Shown: in pieces, positions 8,447 to 17,614 of the stretch
Numbering within the stretch: position 1 is the stretch's first letter
Layout of the letters: every line of letters begins with the position of its first letter
Source: Planococcus sp. MER TA 32b
Lineage (GTDB): Bacteria; Bacillota; Bacilli; Bacillales_A; Planococcaceae
DNA length: 55,944 nt
Direction: 5' to 3'
NCBI GenBank assembly: GCA_023715185.1
Contig: JAMCAN010000005.1
Coordinates: 1-55,944 of the forward strand
Program-made: the position numbers and the translations under genes
Notes under the pieces: generated by a model
Told to the model about the DNA's origin: nothing
The model's input: the letters and a program-made list of their open reading frames with translations, nothing else
The model's database searches: none

Positions 8447-9304
8447 TTAAAGTGTGGCAAGTTTTTTCCAAACCTGTTCAAGCAAAAACAGCAAATCAGA
8501 ATCGAGTTCCGGCTGTGTGGCGAGTGTGCCCAATACACTTTGAATCAGAGCTTTGCGAGGCGCTTCCGCTCTCAGTTCCTCTGCAAGGAACAGAACCAGC
8601 TGCTGCGAACTCTGTTCTTCCTCTAAAGCCTGGCTGCAGTTTTCGAGCTGCTGAGCCAGTTCTTCAATAGAAAGGTTATCTGATGTTTTTTCAGTATAGA
8701 CGGTTGGGACCAGTATAAAACGATCTCCTGATTCAATTTGAGCCAATATGGAAACGTGCAGACGATTGATGACGAATTCGGCTAATTTTTCCGTGGGAAG
8801 TTCCTCGTCTGTAGTCAATCGCCAAATATTGACGAGCTGCTGGATGGCCCCGTGCACAGCGGCTGCATTGTCCAGCGCATAAGGAGCGGCTTTTGTGCCG
8901 TGGATATCAATGATGCGTGAAGTGATCCAGTCCAGCTCTTTCCGATAAGTGTTCTTCGCAAAGTCCTTCAGCTCTTTGTCCTGTGAATAGAAGATGCTTT
9001 CGTAAAGAGAGAAAAGATTCTTCTCCCGGTTCATCTGAATTCTTACACACAGCTGTGCTGCCAATACCTCCGGGTCGTCCACCGGTTTGCCGGCAGCGGC
9101 TTCCATCCGTTTCTGGCGGATTTCATTGGCGACAGATTCCATGATGGCAATCAGGCATTCTGTTTTGGAAGTGAAGTAATTATAAAATGTTCCTTTTGAT
9201 ATACCGGCTTCATCCAGAATATCCTGGATGGAAGTGGAATTATAACCCTTCTGGATAAAAAGGGAGTAGGCGGCGTCTAATATATTTTGCTTTTTTCGAT
9301 TCAT
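8447..9304 (-). CDS. TetR/AcrR-family transcriptional regulator
   Basis: A 285-residue regulator with an N-terminal TetR helix-turn-helix domain (ILDAAYSLFIQKGYNSTSIQ, then ILDEAGISKGTFYNYFTSK, residues about 8-50) and a large C-terminal ligand-binding domain. ATG 9304 is preferred, with AAGGTGAG upstream; the ORF extends seven codons further without a better site. It is divergent from an MFS drug-efflux gene 176 bases away, the typical layout of a TetR repressor controlling its neighbouring pump and itself. The ligand is unknown. Confidence 0.88.
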   Translation of the reverse strand: MNRKKQNILDAAYSLFIQKGYNSTSIQDILDEAGISKGTFYNYFTSKTECLIAIMESVANEIRQKRMEAAAGKPVDDPEVLAAQLCVRIQMNREKNLFSLYESIFYSQDKELKDFAKNTYRKELDWITSRIIDIHGTKAAPYALDNAAAVHGAIQQLVNIWRLTTDEELPTEKLAEFVINRLHVSILAQIESGDRFILVPTVYTEKTSDNLSIEELAQQLENCSQALEEEQSSQQLVLFLAEELRAEAPRKALIQSVLGTLATQPELDSDLLFLLEQVWKKLATL

Positions 9305-9392
9305 TTTACTCACCTTTATACTCATAGTCTAAATCCAGAATAACTGTAACCGGGCAATTAAGCAATAAAAATGGACAACCGGTATATTATTG

Positions 9393-9421
9393 TTGATATA
9401 TGTATACTGTGGGTATAGAAT
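9393..9421 (+). promoter_or_regulatory. Putative promoter and operator of the MFS gene
   Basis: TTGATA (9393-9398), 17 bases, TAGAAT (9416-9421). Between the two boxes lies an inverted repeat TATAC-N5-GTATA (9403-9417), a plausible operator for the divergent TetR protein. The motif match is modest, so this is a candidate only. Confidence 0.4.
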
Positions 9422-9480
9422 AATGAAATGGAGATTGAGAAAAACAAATTCAGCATGAAATATATGGAGGAAGAAAGAAA

Positions 9481-10953
9481 ATGACCGAACAGAAAAAACC
9501 GCCTTATGGCATAATCGCAATTCTATTTACAGGGGCGTTTGTTGCGATTTTCAACCAGACGTTATTGAATATCGCCTTGCCTGAAATCATGGCGGACTTT
9601 GGGATCGAAGCGGCTACCGCCCAGTGGCTGGTAACAGGATATATGCTGGTGAACGGGATATTGATACCGGCCAGCGCCTATTTCATCCAGCGATTTTCAA
9701 ACCGTTCAATATTCATCGTCGCGATGTCCCTGTTCTCATTGGGGACATTGATTGCAGGTCTGGCACCGACTTTTGCTTTCCTTTTGGCCGGGCGCCTTTT
9801 GCAGGCTTCCGGAGCCGCATTGATGATGCCTCTTTTGATGAACGTGATGCTCGCCGCATTTCCCGTCGAAAAACGAGGGACAGCAATGGGATATTTCGGG
9901 CTTGTCATGGTTGTCGCGCCGGCAATCGGACCGACATTATCAGGCTTTATCGTTCAAAACTACGATTGGCGGGTATTGTTTTTCATCGTATTGCCTGTAG
10001 CATTGATTCCTTTATTATTAGGGATATTCAAATTAAAGAACTTAACATTCCAGAACCGGGAAATTTCTCTTGATAAATTCTCGCTGGTCTTGTCAAGCTT
10101 AGGGTTCGGGGGCATTTTGTACGGATTCAGTTCAGCAGGCACAATGGGCTGGTCCAATCCAGTCGTCTACCTGACAATTGCCGTCGGTTTGGCATCATTG
10201 GTGCTCTTCGCGCTGCGCCAGTTGAAATTGGAAGAGCCGCTTCTCGAGATCCGCATCTATAAATATCCGATGTTCGCACTTTCGTCAGTCATCTCAATTG
10301 TCTTGTCGATGTCGATGTTCTCAGCGATGATCCTGATGCCGATTTATATTCAGACCATCAAAGGGATTTCACCGATCAACTCAGGATTATTGATGCTGCC
10401 CGGCGCCTTGATCATGGGAATGATGTCTCCGATCACAGGCCGCCTGTTTGATAAATGGGGCGCCAAAGTTCTGGCGATCCCAGGCTTGTCACTTGTCGTC
10501 ATTACGACATTCCTTTTCAGCCAATTATCTTTGGATACAAGCTATTGGCAGATCATGATCATCTATTCCATCCGTATGCTCGGCATCTCGCTTGTCATGA
10601 TGCCGGTTATGACCAATGGCTTGAATACGCTGCCGATGAAAGCATATCCTCACGGGACGGCCATCAATAATACACTGCAGCAGGTTTCGGGGGCTATTGG
10701 CTCCGCGTTCCTGATAACGCTGATGAATACACGCACTGAATCGGCCGCAGCTGATTTGATGGCGAGTGGAACAGCACCGGAAAGCATCGCAAATATGGCG
10801 ATGCTGGATGGCATCAACTTCTCGTTCTTCATCTCAACTTTCATTGCATTAACGGCATTGCTGTTGGCGCTGTTCATTAAAAAGCCGCAGCGTCCGGCAA
10901 CGGAAAAAGAAAAAGAGATTGTCTACAGCCGAAAAGAAGCAACAGAATCCTGA
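9481..10953 (+). CDS. MFS drug efflux transporter (DHA2/EmrB-QacA type)
   Basis: A 490-residue polytopic protein with about 14 predicted helices, of the DHA2 major facilitator type (proton-coupled export of drugs or toxic compounds). Visible landmarks are FNQTLLNIALPEI in the first helix, LAGRLLQASGAA near the motif C area and GRLFDKWGAK between helices. It starts at an ATG behind GGAGGAAG. It is divergent from a TetR regulator, so induction by an exported compound is likely. The substrate cannot be told from the sequence. Confidence 0.87.
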   Translation: MTEQKKPPYGIIAILFTGAFVAIFNQTLLNIALPEIMADFGIEAATAQWLVTGYMLVNGILIPASAYFIQRFSNRSIFIVAMSLFSLGTLIAGLAPTFAFLLAGRLLQASGAALMMPLLMNVMLAAFPVEKRGTAMGYFGLVMVVAPAIGPTLSGFIVQNYDWRVLFFIVLPVALIPLLLGIFKLKNLTFQNREISLDKFSLVLSSLGFGGILYGFSSAGTMGWSNPVVYLTIAVGLASLVLFALRQLKLEEPLLEIRIYKYPMFALSSVISIVLSMSMFSAMILMPIYIQTIKGISPINSGLLMLPGALIMGMMSPITGRLFDKWGAKVLAIPGLSLVVITTFLFSQLSLDTSYWQIMIIYSIRMLGISLVMMPVMTNGLNTLPMKAYPHGTAINNTLQQVSGAIGSAFLITLMNTRTESAAADLMASGTAPESIANMAMLDGINFSFFISTFIALTALLLALFIKKPQRPATEKEKEIVYSRKEATES

Positions 10954-10959
10954 ACAGTC

Positions 10960-10989
10960 AGCCGCTCCGATATTTGGGGCGGCTTTTCT
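10960..10989 (+). terminator. Terminator after the MFS gene
   Basis: AGCCGCTCC (10960-10968) pairs with GGGGCGGCT (10976-10984) including one G-T pair, followed by TTTCTTG. Confidence 0.8.
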
Positions 10990-11088
10990 TGTTTTCTGCA
11001 GGATTGAGGCGAGGGGAATTCATCAAAAAAAGGTGTTAGACCGCCAAATATGGTACACTGAAAGCATTGAAGAGAAGGTGGAATTAAT

Positions 11089-12246
11089 ATGACATTCATA
11101 AATGAATTAAAGCCAGTTTGGCAGGAAAAATGGAAGAAAACCGGTTTTGCAACAAGCATGCCGATACAAGAGCAGATGATACCGGAAATGATGGCGGGTA
11201 ATGACATTCTCGCCCAATCGCCGACAGGTTCCGGTAAAACATTGGCATATGTGCTGCCTATTCTAGAGCGTGTCAATCCTGAAAAAGCAGCGACGCAGGC
11301 CATGATCATCGCACCTTCACAGGAATTATCGATGCAGATCGTCAACGTGCTGCGGGAGTGGACAGAAGGCACGGACATAACCGTCGCCCAATTGATCGGC
11401 GGCGCGAATATGCAGCGCCAGCTGGAGAAATTGAAGAAGAAGCCGACAATCGTGGTTGGTACGCCAGGCCGTTTGAACGAACTCGTCAAAAGCAAAAAAC
11501 TGAAAATGCATGAGATTCGCATTTTGGTCCTGGACGAAGGAGATCAACTGATGGCGCGCGAGCACCGCAATGTGATGAAAACGTTAATTGAAAAGACGCA
11601 GACAGAGCGGCAGCTCGTACTGGTATCGGCGACAATCACAGAAGAAGTCGAGCTTGTTGCCGACCGTCTTATGCAACATCCGACACGGATCCGTGTGACA
11701 GCTGAGGAAATGCCGATGCAAGGCAAAGTGACACATTCATTCATCAAAGTGGATGAACGCGATAAGACGGATTTATTGCGCCGAATCTCGCATATTGATA
11801 ATGTCAAAGCGCTGGCTTTTGTCAATAATCTGGATCAGCTGCTGATGAAGGAAAATAAATTGAAATTCCGTGATACGAAAATAGTGACATTGCATTCCGA
11901 AATGAATAAAGAGGAACGAAAAGGAGCGCTTGACGCGTTCCGAAAAGGAGAAGTTTCTGTTCTTATCGCGACAGAGGTCGCGGCGCGCGGACTCGACATC
12001 GAGTCTGTGACGCACGTTATCCATGTGGATGTTCCAAAAACAATCGATCAATATCTTCATCGTTCCGGACGGACCGGGAGAGCCGGAAAAGACGGTGAAG
12101 TTTTGACGCTATTGGCTTATCAGGATGAAAGGCACTACAAAAAATTCACGAAGGACTTGCCGTCGAAGCCAGTGCAGAAAATTATGCACGGCGGAGAATT
12201 GATTGAGGGGTCAAGCAAGACAGTGAACACAAAGGGGAAAAAATAA
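11089..12246 (+). CDS. DEAD-box family RNA helicase, YfmL-like
   Basis: A 385-residue two-domain RNA helicase: motif I SPTGSGKT (44-51), GTPGRL (124-129), motif II DEGD (149-152), motif III SAT, then VAARGLDIE and HRSGRTGRAG in the second RecA domain. Motif II reads DEGD rather than DEAD, and motif Ia reads PSQEL rather than the usual PTREL. Length and the absence of a long basic tail resemble B. subtilis YfmL, which acts in 50S ribosome assembly and cold growth; that assignment is from memory. The last base of its stop is the first base of the next ATG (TAATG), so it is coupled to the aminopeptidase gene. Confidence 0.87.
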   Translation: MTFINELKPVWQEKWKKTGFATSMPIQEQMIPEMMAGNDILAQSPTGSGKTLAYVLPILERVNPEKAATQAMIIAPSQELSMQIVNVLREWTEGTDITVAQLIGGANMQRQLEKLKKKPTIVVGTPGRLNELVKSKKLKMHEIRILVLDEGDQLMAREHRNVMKTLIEKTQTERQLVLVSATITEEVELVADRLMQHPTRIRVTAEEMPMQGKVTHSFIKVDERDKTDLLRRISHIDNVKALAFVNNLDQLLMKENKLKFRDTKIVTLHSEMNKEERKGALDAFRKGEVSVLIATEVAARGLDIESVTHVIHVDVPKTIDQYLHRSGRTGRAGKDGEVLTLLAYQDERHYKKFTKDLPSKPVQKIMHGGELIEGSSKTVNTKGKK

Positions 12247-13475
12247 TGGATTTTCAGAAAAAAATGGAGCAGTATGCGGAGCTGACCGTATATGTTGGAC
12301 TTAATGTCCAAAAAGATCAGCATGTTCTAATCAATACCACAACAGACACAATCGAATTCACGCGTCTAGTTGTTAAAAAAGCTTATGAAGCCGGGGCCCA
12401 AAATGTGCATGTGAATTATTCGGATCCCATTCAGACCCGCACCCATTATGAACTTGCGCCTGATGAGGCATTTTCGGAGTATCCGGAATGGTCTGTAGTG
12501 CAACGGGATGAAATCATTGAAAAAGGCGGTTCATTCCTGTGGATCGATGCGGAAGATCCTGATTTACTGACCGGTATTCCAGCCAAGCGTTTATCAAGCT
12601 CGCAAAAAGCAGCAGGCAAGGCATTGGCCAGATACCGCCAGGCCGTCGGTTCCGATAAAGTCGCCTGGTCGATAGTGGCAATCCCGTCAGAAAAGTGGGC
12701 TGCCAAAGTCTTTCCGGAGCTTGAGCCGGATCAGCAGATTGAAGCTCTTTGGGAAGCGATATTCAAAACTGTGAGAATTGGCGGGGGAGACGCAGTCGCC
12801 TTGTGGAAAGAACATATCAATTTCCTTGAGAAACGGGCTGCCCAGTTAAATGATCATCGGTTTGTAAAATTGCAGTATTCCGCACCGGGCACTGATCTGA
12901 CAATCGAACTCCCTGACAAGCATATCTGGATGTCAGGCGCTTCAAAAACGCCGCAAGGCAATCCGTTCATCGCGAATATGCCGACAGAGGAAGTTTATAC
13001 GGTTCCCTTAAAGAATGGGGTCAACGGTTTTGTCCGCAATACCAAGCCGTTTGTCTACCAAGGCAATATCATCGATGGGTTTACACTGACTTTCGAAAAT
13101 GGCAGAATCGTTAAAGCTGAAGCCGAAACAGGTGAAGAGCTGTTGAAAGAAATGATCAGTTCCGACGAAGGCGCCGCTTATCTCGGTGAAGTGGCATTGG
13201 TGCCGCATCAGTCGCCAATCTCGGATTCCGGCCTGTTATTCTTCAATACTTTATTCGATGAAAACGCATCAAACCATTTGGCGATCGGCGATTCCTATCC
13301 GACTTGCTATGACGGGGCACGCGACCTTGAGCGTAAACAATTGGAGGAGCTTGGATTGAATACGTCCATTGTCCATGAAGATTTCATGATTGGCAGCGCT
13401 GATATGGATATTGACGGCATTACTGCAGACGGATCGAAGATTCCAGTTTTCCGCAAAGGCAACTGGGCATTCTAA
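12246..13475 (+). CDS. M29-family aminopeptidase, AmpS-like (copy 1)
   Basis: A 409-residue metallo-aminopeptidase of family M29 (AmpS/PepS type), cytoplasmic, removing N-terminal residues from short peptides. Conserved metal-site regions are MPTEEVYT, GEVALVPHQSPI, NHLAIGDSY and the C-terminal HEDFMIGSADMDIDG. It overlaps the helicase stop by one base. It has a clear paralogue of the same length at 23785-25017. A SGNH hydrolase gene follows closely. Confidence 0.9.
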   Translation: MDFQKKMEQYAELTVYVGLNVQKDQHVLINTTTDTIEFTRLVVKKAYEAGAQNVHVNYSDPIQTRTHYELAPDEAFSEYPEWSVVQRDEIIEKGGSFLWIDAEDPDLLTGIPAKRLSSSQKAAGKALARYRQAVGSDKVAWSIVAIPSEKWAAKVFPELEPDQQIEALWEAIFKTVRIGGGDAVALWKEHINFLEKRAAQLNDHRFVKLQYSAPGTDLTIELPDKHIWMSGASKTPQGNPFIANMPTEEVYTVPLKNGVNGFVRNTKPFVYQGNIIDGFTLTFENGRIVKAEAETGEELLKEMISSDEGAAYLGEVALVPHQSPISDSGLLFFNTLFDENASNHLAIGDSYPTCYDGARDLERKQLEELGLNTSIVHEDFMIGSADMDIDGITADGSKIPVFRKGNWAF

Positions 13476-13487
13476 GAGGTGAATGAA

Positions 13488-14441
13488 ATGAAGAAATCGG
13501 CGGCAATCCTGCTCGCTCTGTTTATGGCACTCAGCATAGTGAATACAGCGGCAGCAGAGGTGAAAATTCCGGCTGTCTATATCGCGCTGGGCGATTCACT
13601 CGCTGCGGGGCAGACTCCGGACAGCCAGATTGATTCCGGATACGCGGATTTGATAGCTCAGGAGCTGGGCCGCAACCAGCCGGTCGCATTGTTTTCAAAA
13701 GATCTCGCTTTCCCTGGATTTACGACAGCGGATGTGCTGGAGCGGGTGAATGAAGATGAGGCACAGGAACTTCTTGCCTCGGCGAATATCATTACATTGT
13801 CAGCGGGAGCCAATGATTTGCTGCGGCTTGTGCAGGCGAATCCGGGTGATGGTTCGCTTCAGTTTCAGCGGATCCAATCTGATTTCGCATTGAATAAAGC
13901 CAGAAAAAATATCGCGGCTATTCTGGAAGCGCTGAATGAAGCTGCGCCAAACGCGGATGTTTATGTAATGGGCTATTATTTTGCCTATCCGCATGCCCGT
14001 GAGTCACAAAAAGAAGGCATAGCTGAACAATTGGGGATCTTGAATAGAATCCTGGAAAACGAAGCTGAAAAAGCCGGCGCGATTTTTGTGTCAGTCGATG
14101 AGGCATTCGGTGAAAATGCGACATCGAAAGTTCCGAATCCAGGGGATGTCCACCCGAATATAGAAGGCTACCAGGCAATGGCCAATGAATTTTTAGCTGA
14201 ATACAGAAATGGCTGGACGATAGAAAATAGAGAGCTGCCTCAACCGAACCCTGTAAGCTTTGAAGAAATTTTGCAAGGGCAGGAAGAGCAGGCGGATGAG
14301 AGTCCTCAACCGGATGCCGAAGGGGATGCATCAGTGGAAAGTGATGCCGGACAGCCAGCGGAAGACGATCAGTCGGCGCAGCTGCTTCCAAGTCTCCAAT
14401 CGGATTATTTAGCTGTAAGAACACTCCTGCCAATCATATAA
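13488..14441 (+). CDS. Secreted SGNH/GDSL-family lipase/esterase
   Basis: A 317-residue protein with an N-terminal signal peptide (KK followed by a hydrophobic stretch ending in NTAAAE), then an SGNH hydrolase domain. Block I is YIALGDSLAAGQ, the SAGANDLL segment carries the conserved Asn, and block V is DVHPN with the catalytic Asp and His. The C-terminus (about 240-317) is a low-complexity acidic Glu/Gln/Pro/Asp region. ATG 13488 follows AGAGGTG; the GTG at 13479 overlaps that site. Likely an exported esterase; it is related to YpmR-type proteins by layout, but the substrate is unknown. Confidence 0.82.
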   Translation: MKKSAAILLALFMALSIVNTAAAEVKIPAVYIALGDSLAAGQTPDSQIDSGYADLIAQELGRNQPVALFSKDLAFPGFTTADVLERVNEDEAQELLASANIITLSAGANDLLRLVQANPGDGSLQFQRIQSDFALNKARKNIAAILEALNEAAPNADVYVMGYYFAYPHARESQKEGIAEQLGILNRILENEAEKAGAIFVSVDEAFGENATSKVPNPGDVHPNIEGYQAMANEFLAEYRNGWTIENRELPQPNPVSFEEILQGQEEQADESPQPDAEGDASVESDAGQPAEDDQSAQLLPSLQSDYLAVRTLLPII

Positions 14442-14445
14442 GACT

Positions 14446-14490
14446 AAAAAAATCCCGCTTCCTAATTGATGGAAGCGGGATTTTTATTAT
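14446..14490. terminator. Terminator between SGNH gene and small basic gene
   Basis: AAATCCCGCTTCC (14450-14462) pairs with GGAAGCGGGATTT (14471-14483), flanked by A- and T-runs, so it can serve both converging genes. Confidence 0.88.
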
Positions 14491-14633
14491 CGTTTTGTCT
14501 GTTTTGTTTTATACTGGCTGGTGTTTGTTTGGGCATTGCCTTTGGATTTCTTTTTATTCATAAATTTACGGATAACCGGATAAGCTATAGGACCGTATTT
14601 AATCGCTGTTCTCAATAATCTTCCTACTGCCAT
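14487..14633 (-). CDS. Small basic hypothetical protein (48 aa)
   Basis: A 48-codon ORF: MAVGRLLRTAIKYGPIAYPV, then IRKFMNKKKS and a polar tail rich in Gln, Thr and Lys. The first half is amphipathic or hydrophobic, and the second half is strongly basic. GGAG stands nine bases before the ATG, and the shared hairpin at 14446-14490 follows the stop. Coding is supported by the ribosome site, the terminator and the isolated placement between two other genes. I do not recognise a function; a membrane-surface or nucleic-acid contact is only a guess from the charge. Confidence 0.65.
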   Translation of the reverse strand: MAVGRLLRTAIKYGPIAYPVIRKFMNKKKSKGNAQTNTSQYKTKQTKR

Positions 14634-14702
14634 AATTATCGCTCCATTCGTTTTAAAGATACTATTTAAATGCCCTTTTTGGGGCTGGCTTAAACATGGA
14701 GC

Positions 14703-15776
14703 CTAACTTAATGCGTGGGACACAAGAATATCTTTGTACTCATGGACACTTGAAATTTCAACATATTCAGCGTTGCCGTGCCAGTCATCGCCAGTCGGCC
14801 CAAACTCGATCGCGCCTTCTCCGCCGTTGACTGCTGCGTAATAGCGCGTATCTGCGGCTCCGTGCTGACCGAACAATACAGGTTCATTGCCTGTATTGCT
14901 GCGTATGCTTTCCTGCAATGTCTGAATATAAGGGTTTTCAGCTGTCGTTGTCAGTGCAGGTGTAGTGGAAGAACTGGACTTATAATCAAAGTCGATATCA
15001 AGGGTCTCGCCGAGTTCAACCATCTGGCGGGTGATTTCTTCAGGGTCCTGTCCCGGCATGAAACGGATATCATAAGACATTTCACAAAGTTCCGGAACCA
15101 TATTATAGCGCTTGCCGGCATTGATGATGGCCAGATTGACGGAAGGCTGTTCGTAATACTCCGTGGACTCTTTGCGGAAAGGGAGTTCAGCCATCGCCAT
15201 ATGATATTTCATCGCCTGTTCGATGGCATTGATGCCTTCCCATGGACGGCTGCCGTGTGCGGGCTTGCCTTTGAATACCATATCCATGTGCAGGATGCCT
15301 TTTGACTGCAGTCCGACTTTCAATCCTGTCGGTTCACCGCAAATGATAAAGTCTCCGCTGTGACCTTGGGAGACCAGCCATTCAGAAGTGTTGTGTCCGC
15401 CAATTTCTTCGTCAGTGACGATATGGAGATGGACTTCACGATTTAATTTTCCGGCATCAAGTTCGATGAAGGCCTGCATCATGGCGGCCACGCCAGCTTT
15501 CATATCCGCTGAACCGCGGCCATACAAGCGGCCGAGCTCCTCCATCGGTGTAAATTGTTCTTCATGCCCGGGAACGACATCGACGTGTCCGTTCCATATC
15601 AATTTCTCTGGACCCTGGCCTTTTTTGGCAGTGAGCATCAGGTATCCTTTGTTGTCATGGACTTCGACCTTTTCACCCCGTTCTTCGAGCCAGCGGGCGC
15701 AAAAAAGAAGAGCGTCATTGGCGCCTTCTTTATTATCACTCTGGATTTTGATCAGATCCTTCAATAATTCGATCAT
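14703..15776 (-). CDS. M20-family metallopeptidase (ArgE/DapE type)
   Basis: A 357-residue co-catalytic zinc hydrolase of family M20. Metal-site motifs are NGHVDVVPG, RGSADMKAG, TDEEIGG with the general-base Glu, CGEPTG, and a C-terminal His in GDDWHGNAEY. Members deacylate N-acetylornithine or succinyl-diaminopimelate, or cleave dipeptides; the sequence alone does not tell which. No biosynthetic neighbours are present. The ATG lacks a recognisable ribosome site, and an in-frame stop just upstream rules out an earlier start. It overlaps a tiny upstream ORF by ATGA. Confidence 0.83.
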   Translation of the reverse strand: MIELLKDLIKIQSDNKEGANDALLFCARWLEERGEKVEVHDNKGYLMLTAKKGQGPEKLIWNGHVDVVPGHEEQFTPMEELGRLYGRGSADMKAGVAAMMQAFIELDAGKLNREVHLHIVTDEEIGGHNTSEWLVSQGHSGDFIICGEPTGLKVGLQSKGILHMDMVFKGKPAHGSRPWEGINAIEQAMKYHMAMAELPFRKESTEYYEQPSVNLAIINAGKRYNMVPELCEMSYDIRFMPGQDPEEITRQMVELGETLDIDFDYKSSSSTTPALTTTAENPYIQTLQESIRSNTGNEPVLFGQHGAADTRYYAAVNGGEGAIEFGPTGDDWHGNAEYVEISSVHEYKDILVSHALS

Positions 15777-15811
15777 ATGCGAGCAGCAGCAACTTCAGCT
15801 GCTTCCACCAT
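15773..15811 (-). CDS. Possible 12-aa leader ORF of the M20 gene
   Basis: ATG GTG GAA and so on encodes MVEAAEVAAARI and ends in TGA, overlapping the ATG of the M20 peptidase (ATGA). The peptidase start has no Shine-Dalgarno sequence of its own, so translation coupled from this ORF would explain it. The leader's own ribosome site is weak (AAAGG directly against its ATG), so the call is tentative. Confidence 0.3.
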   Translation of the reverse strand: MVEAAEVAAARI

Positions 15812-15920
15812 CCTTTCTGCAACATTTACTTTCTCAATACCCTAATGTATTCAGTTAAAACGAACTTGCATCCCGTCTATATGTCCGTTACAATACAGGT
15901 GTTAAGAAAATAACTGTATA

Positions 15921-16007
15921 CACCACAAGGGGAGCTTTTGCTGAGAGTGAACGGAACCGTTCTTACCCTTTGAACCTGTAAGTTAATACTTGCGCAGGGA
16001 TGTGGAT
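15921..16007 (+). promoter_or_regulatory. TPP (thiamine pyrophosphate) riboswitch
   Basis: A canonical THI element. P1 is CCACA (15923-15927) with TGTGG (16001-16005), and the core contains GGGGAGC, GCTGAGAG, ACCCTTTGAACCTG and GCGCAGGGA. It precedes a terminator hairpin and then thiT. By family rules, TPP binding should favour the terminator and switch thiamine uptake off. Confidence 0.97.
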
Positions 16008-16023
16008 GGAAACCTGCCCTTAC

Positions 16024-16056
16024 GCGGCGTCAGGGTCTATCCTGGCGCCGCTTTTC
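16024..16056 (+). terminator. Riboswitch expression-platform terminator
   Basis: GCGGCGTCAGG (16024-16034) pairs over eleven positions, one of them G-T, with CCTGGCGCCGC (16041-16051), followed by TTTT. It lies between the TPP aptamer and thiT and is the likely OFF-state terminator. Confidence 0.88.
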
Positions 16057-16111
16057 GTATGGTTTTTATTGGCGGCCCTTCTGGTGATGTGCAAACATTA
16101 GGGAGGATATC

Positions 16112-16687
16112 ATGAGGAATAAAAAATTGTTATTGATGCTCGAAATCGCGATTTTCGGAGCCTTAGGATTTGTTCTGGACTTTATCGCGTTCAGCATGCC
16201 ACAAGGTGGATCGGTCAGTCTGGTGATGATTCCGATCATCCTGATGGCGTTCCGCCGCGGGATGGGAGCCGGTATTCTGACCGGTCTCACAGTCGGCTTG
16301 CTGCAACTGGTTACGGGGCGTGTCTATGTCGTGCCTCTATCATTCGGTTTCGCTTTTACACAAGTGACGCTGGATTATCTGGTCGCTTTCGCCAGTGTAG
16401 GGGTGGCGGGAATAATGAGATCCGCTTATCTGAAGAATTTACGGGATGGCGCGCGTGGCAAGGCAGTCTCATCCATCGTTGCCGGAACTTTGATCGGCGC
16501 ATTTTTGCGCTATCTGGTGCACGTCATTGTGGGAATCTGGTTCTTCAGTGAATTTGCGACGGGCAATGTTTATGTTTATTCATTTGTATACAACGCAACT
16601 TATATGGCACCGGCGTTCCTGCTGACAGCTTTTGTGTGTTCCATTCTGTTCATAGCGGCTCCGAGATTGATCGATGTGAAAGAATAA
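16112..16687 (+). CDS. thiT: Thiamine transporter ThiT (ECF S-component)
   Basis: A 191-residue membrane protein with about six helices, of the ThiT/YuaJ family: the substrate-binding S component that works with the shared ECF energising module (not in this window) to import thiamine. Features include the N-terminal FGALGFVLDF region, PQGGSVSLVMIPI and LVTGRVYVVPLSFGFAFTQ. A GGGAGG site precedes the ATG. The TPP riboswitch directly upstream supports the thiamine assignment. A weak hairpin with a T-run follows the gene. Confidence 0.95.
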   Translation: MRNKKLLLMLEIAIFGALGFVLDFIAFSMPQGGSVSLVMIPIILMAFRRGMGAGILTGLTVGLLQLVTGRVYVVPLSFGFAFTQVTLDYLVAFASVGVAGIMRSAYLKNLRDGARGKAVSSIVAGTLIGAFLRYLVHVIVGIWFFSEFATGNVYVYSFVYNATYMAPAFLLTAFVCSILFIAAPRLIDVKE

Positions 16688-16693
16688 AAGTAG

Positions 16694-16722
16694 GAGGCTA
16701 TCTTATGATAGTCTTCTTTTCA
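16694..16722 (+). terminator. Weak terminator after thiT
   Basis: AGGCTATC (16695-16702) pairs with GATAGTCT (16707-16714) including one G-T pair, followed by TCTTTT. Confidence 0.55.
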
Positions 16723-16758
16723 TTGTCCAGACTCCAACGGCCCCTGTCGCTTTTCTTT
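16723..16758. repeat. Family 1 repeat, short copy
   Basis: TTGTCCAGACTCCAACGGCC followed by CCTGTCGCTTTTCTTT. It carries the left end and right end of the 124-bp family 1 repeat with nearly all the middle missing. It lies between thiT and map, just before a TATAAT box (16764-16769) that may be the -10 of the map promoter. Confidence 0.6.
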
Positions 16759-16779
16759 TATGGTATAATTTCTGAATAG

Positions 16780-17556
<777 letters not shown>

Positions 17557-17587
17557 AAAAAAGCCTGCATTGCGCAGGCTTTTTTTA
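17557..17587. terminator. Bidirectional terminator after map
   Basis: AAAAAAGCCTGC, loop ATTG, then GCAGGC and seven T. It lies between map and the convergent TspO-like gene. Confidence 0.9.
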
Positions 17588-17614
17588 ATGGAAACCATTT
17601 CTCATAAGGCATCA

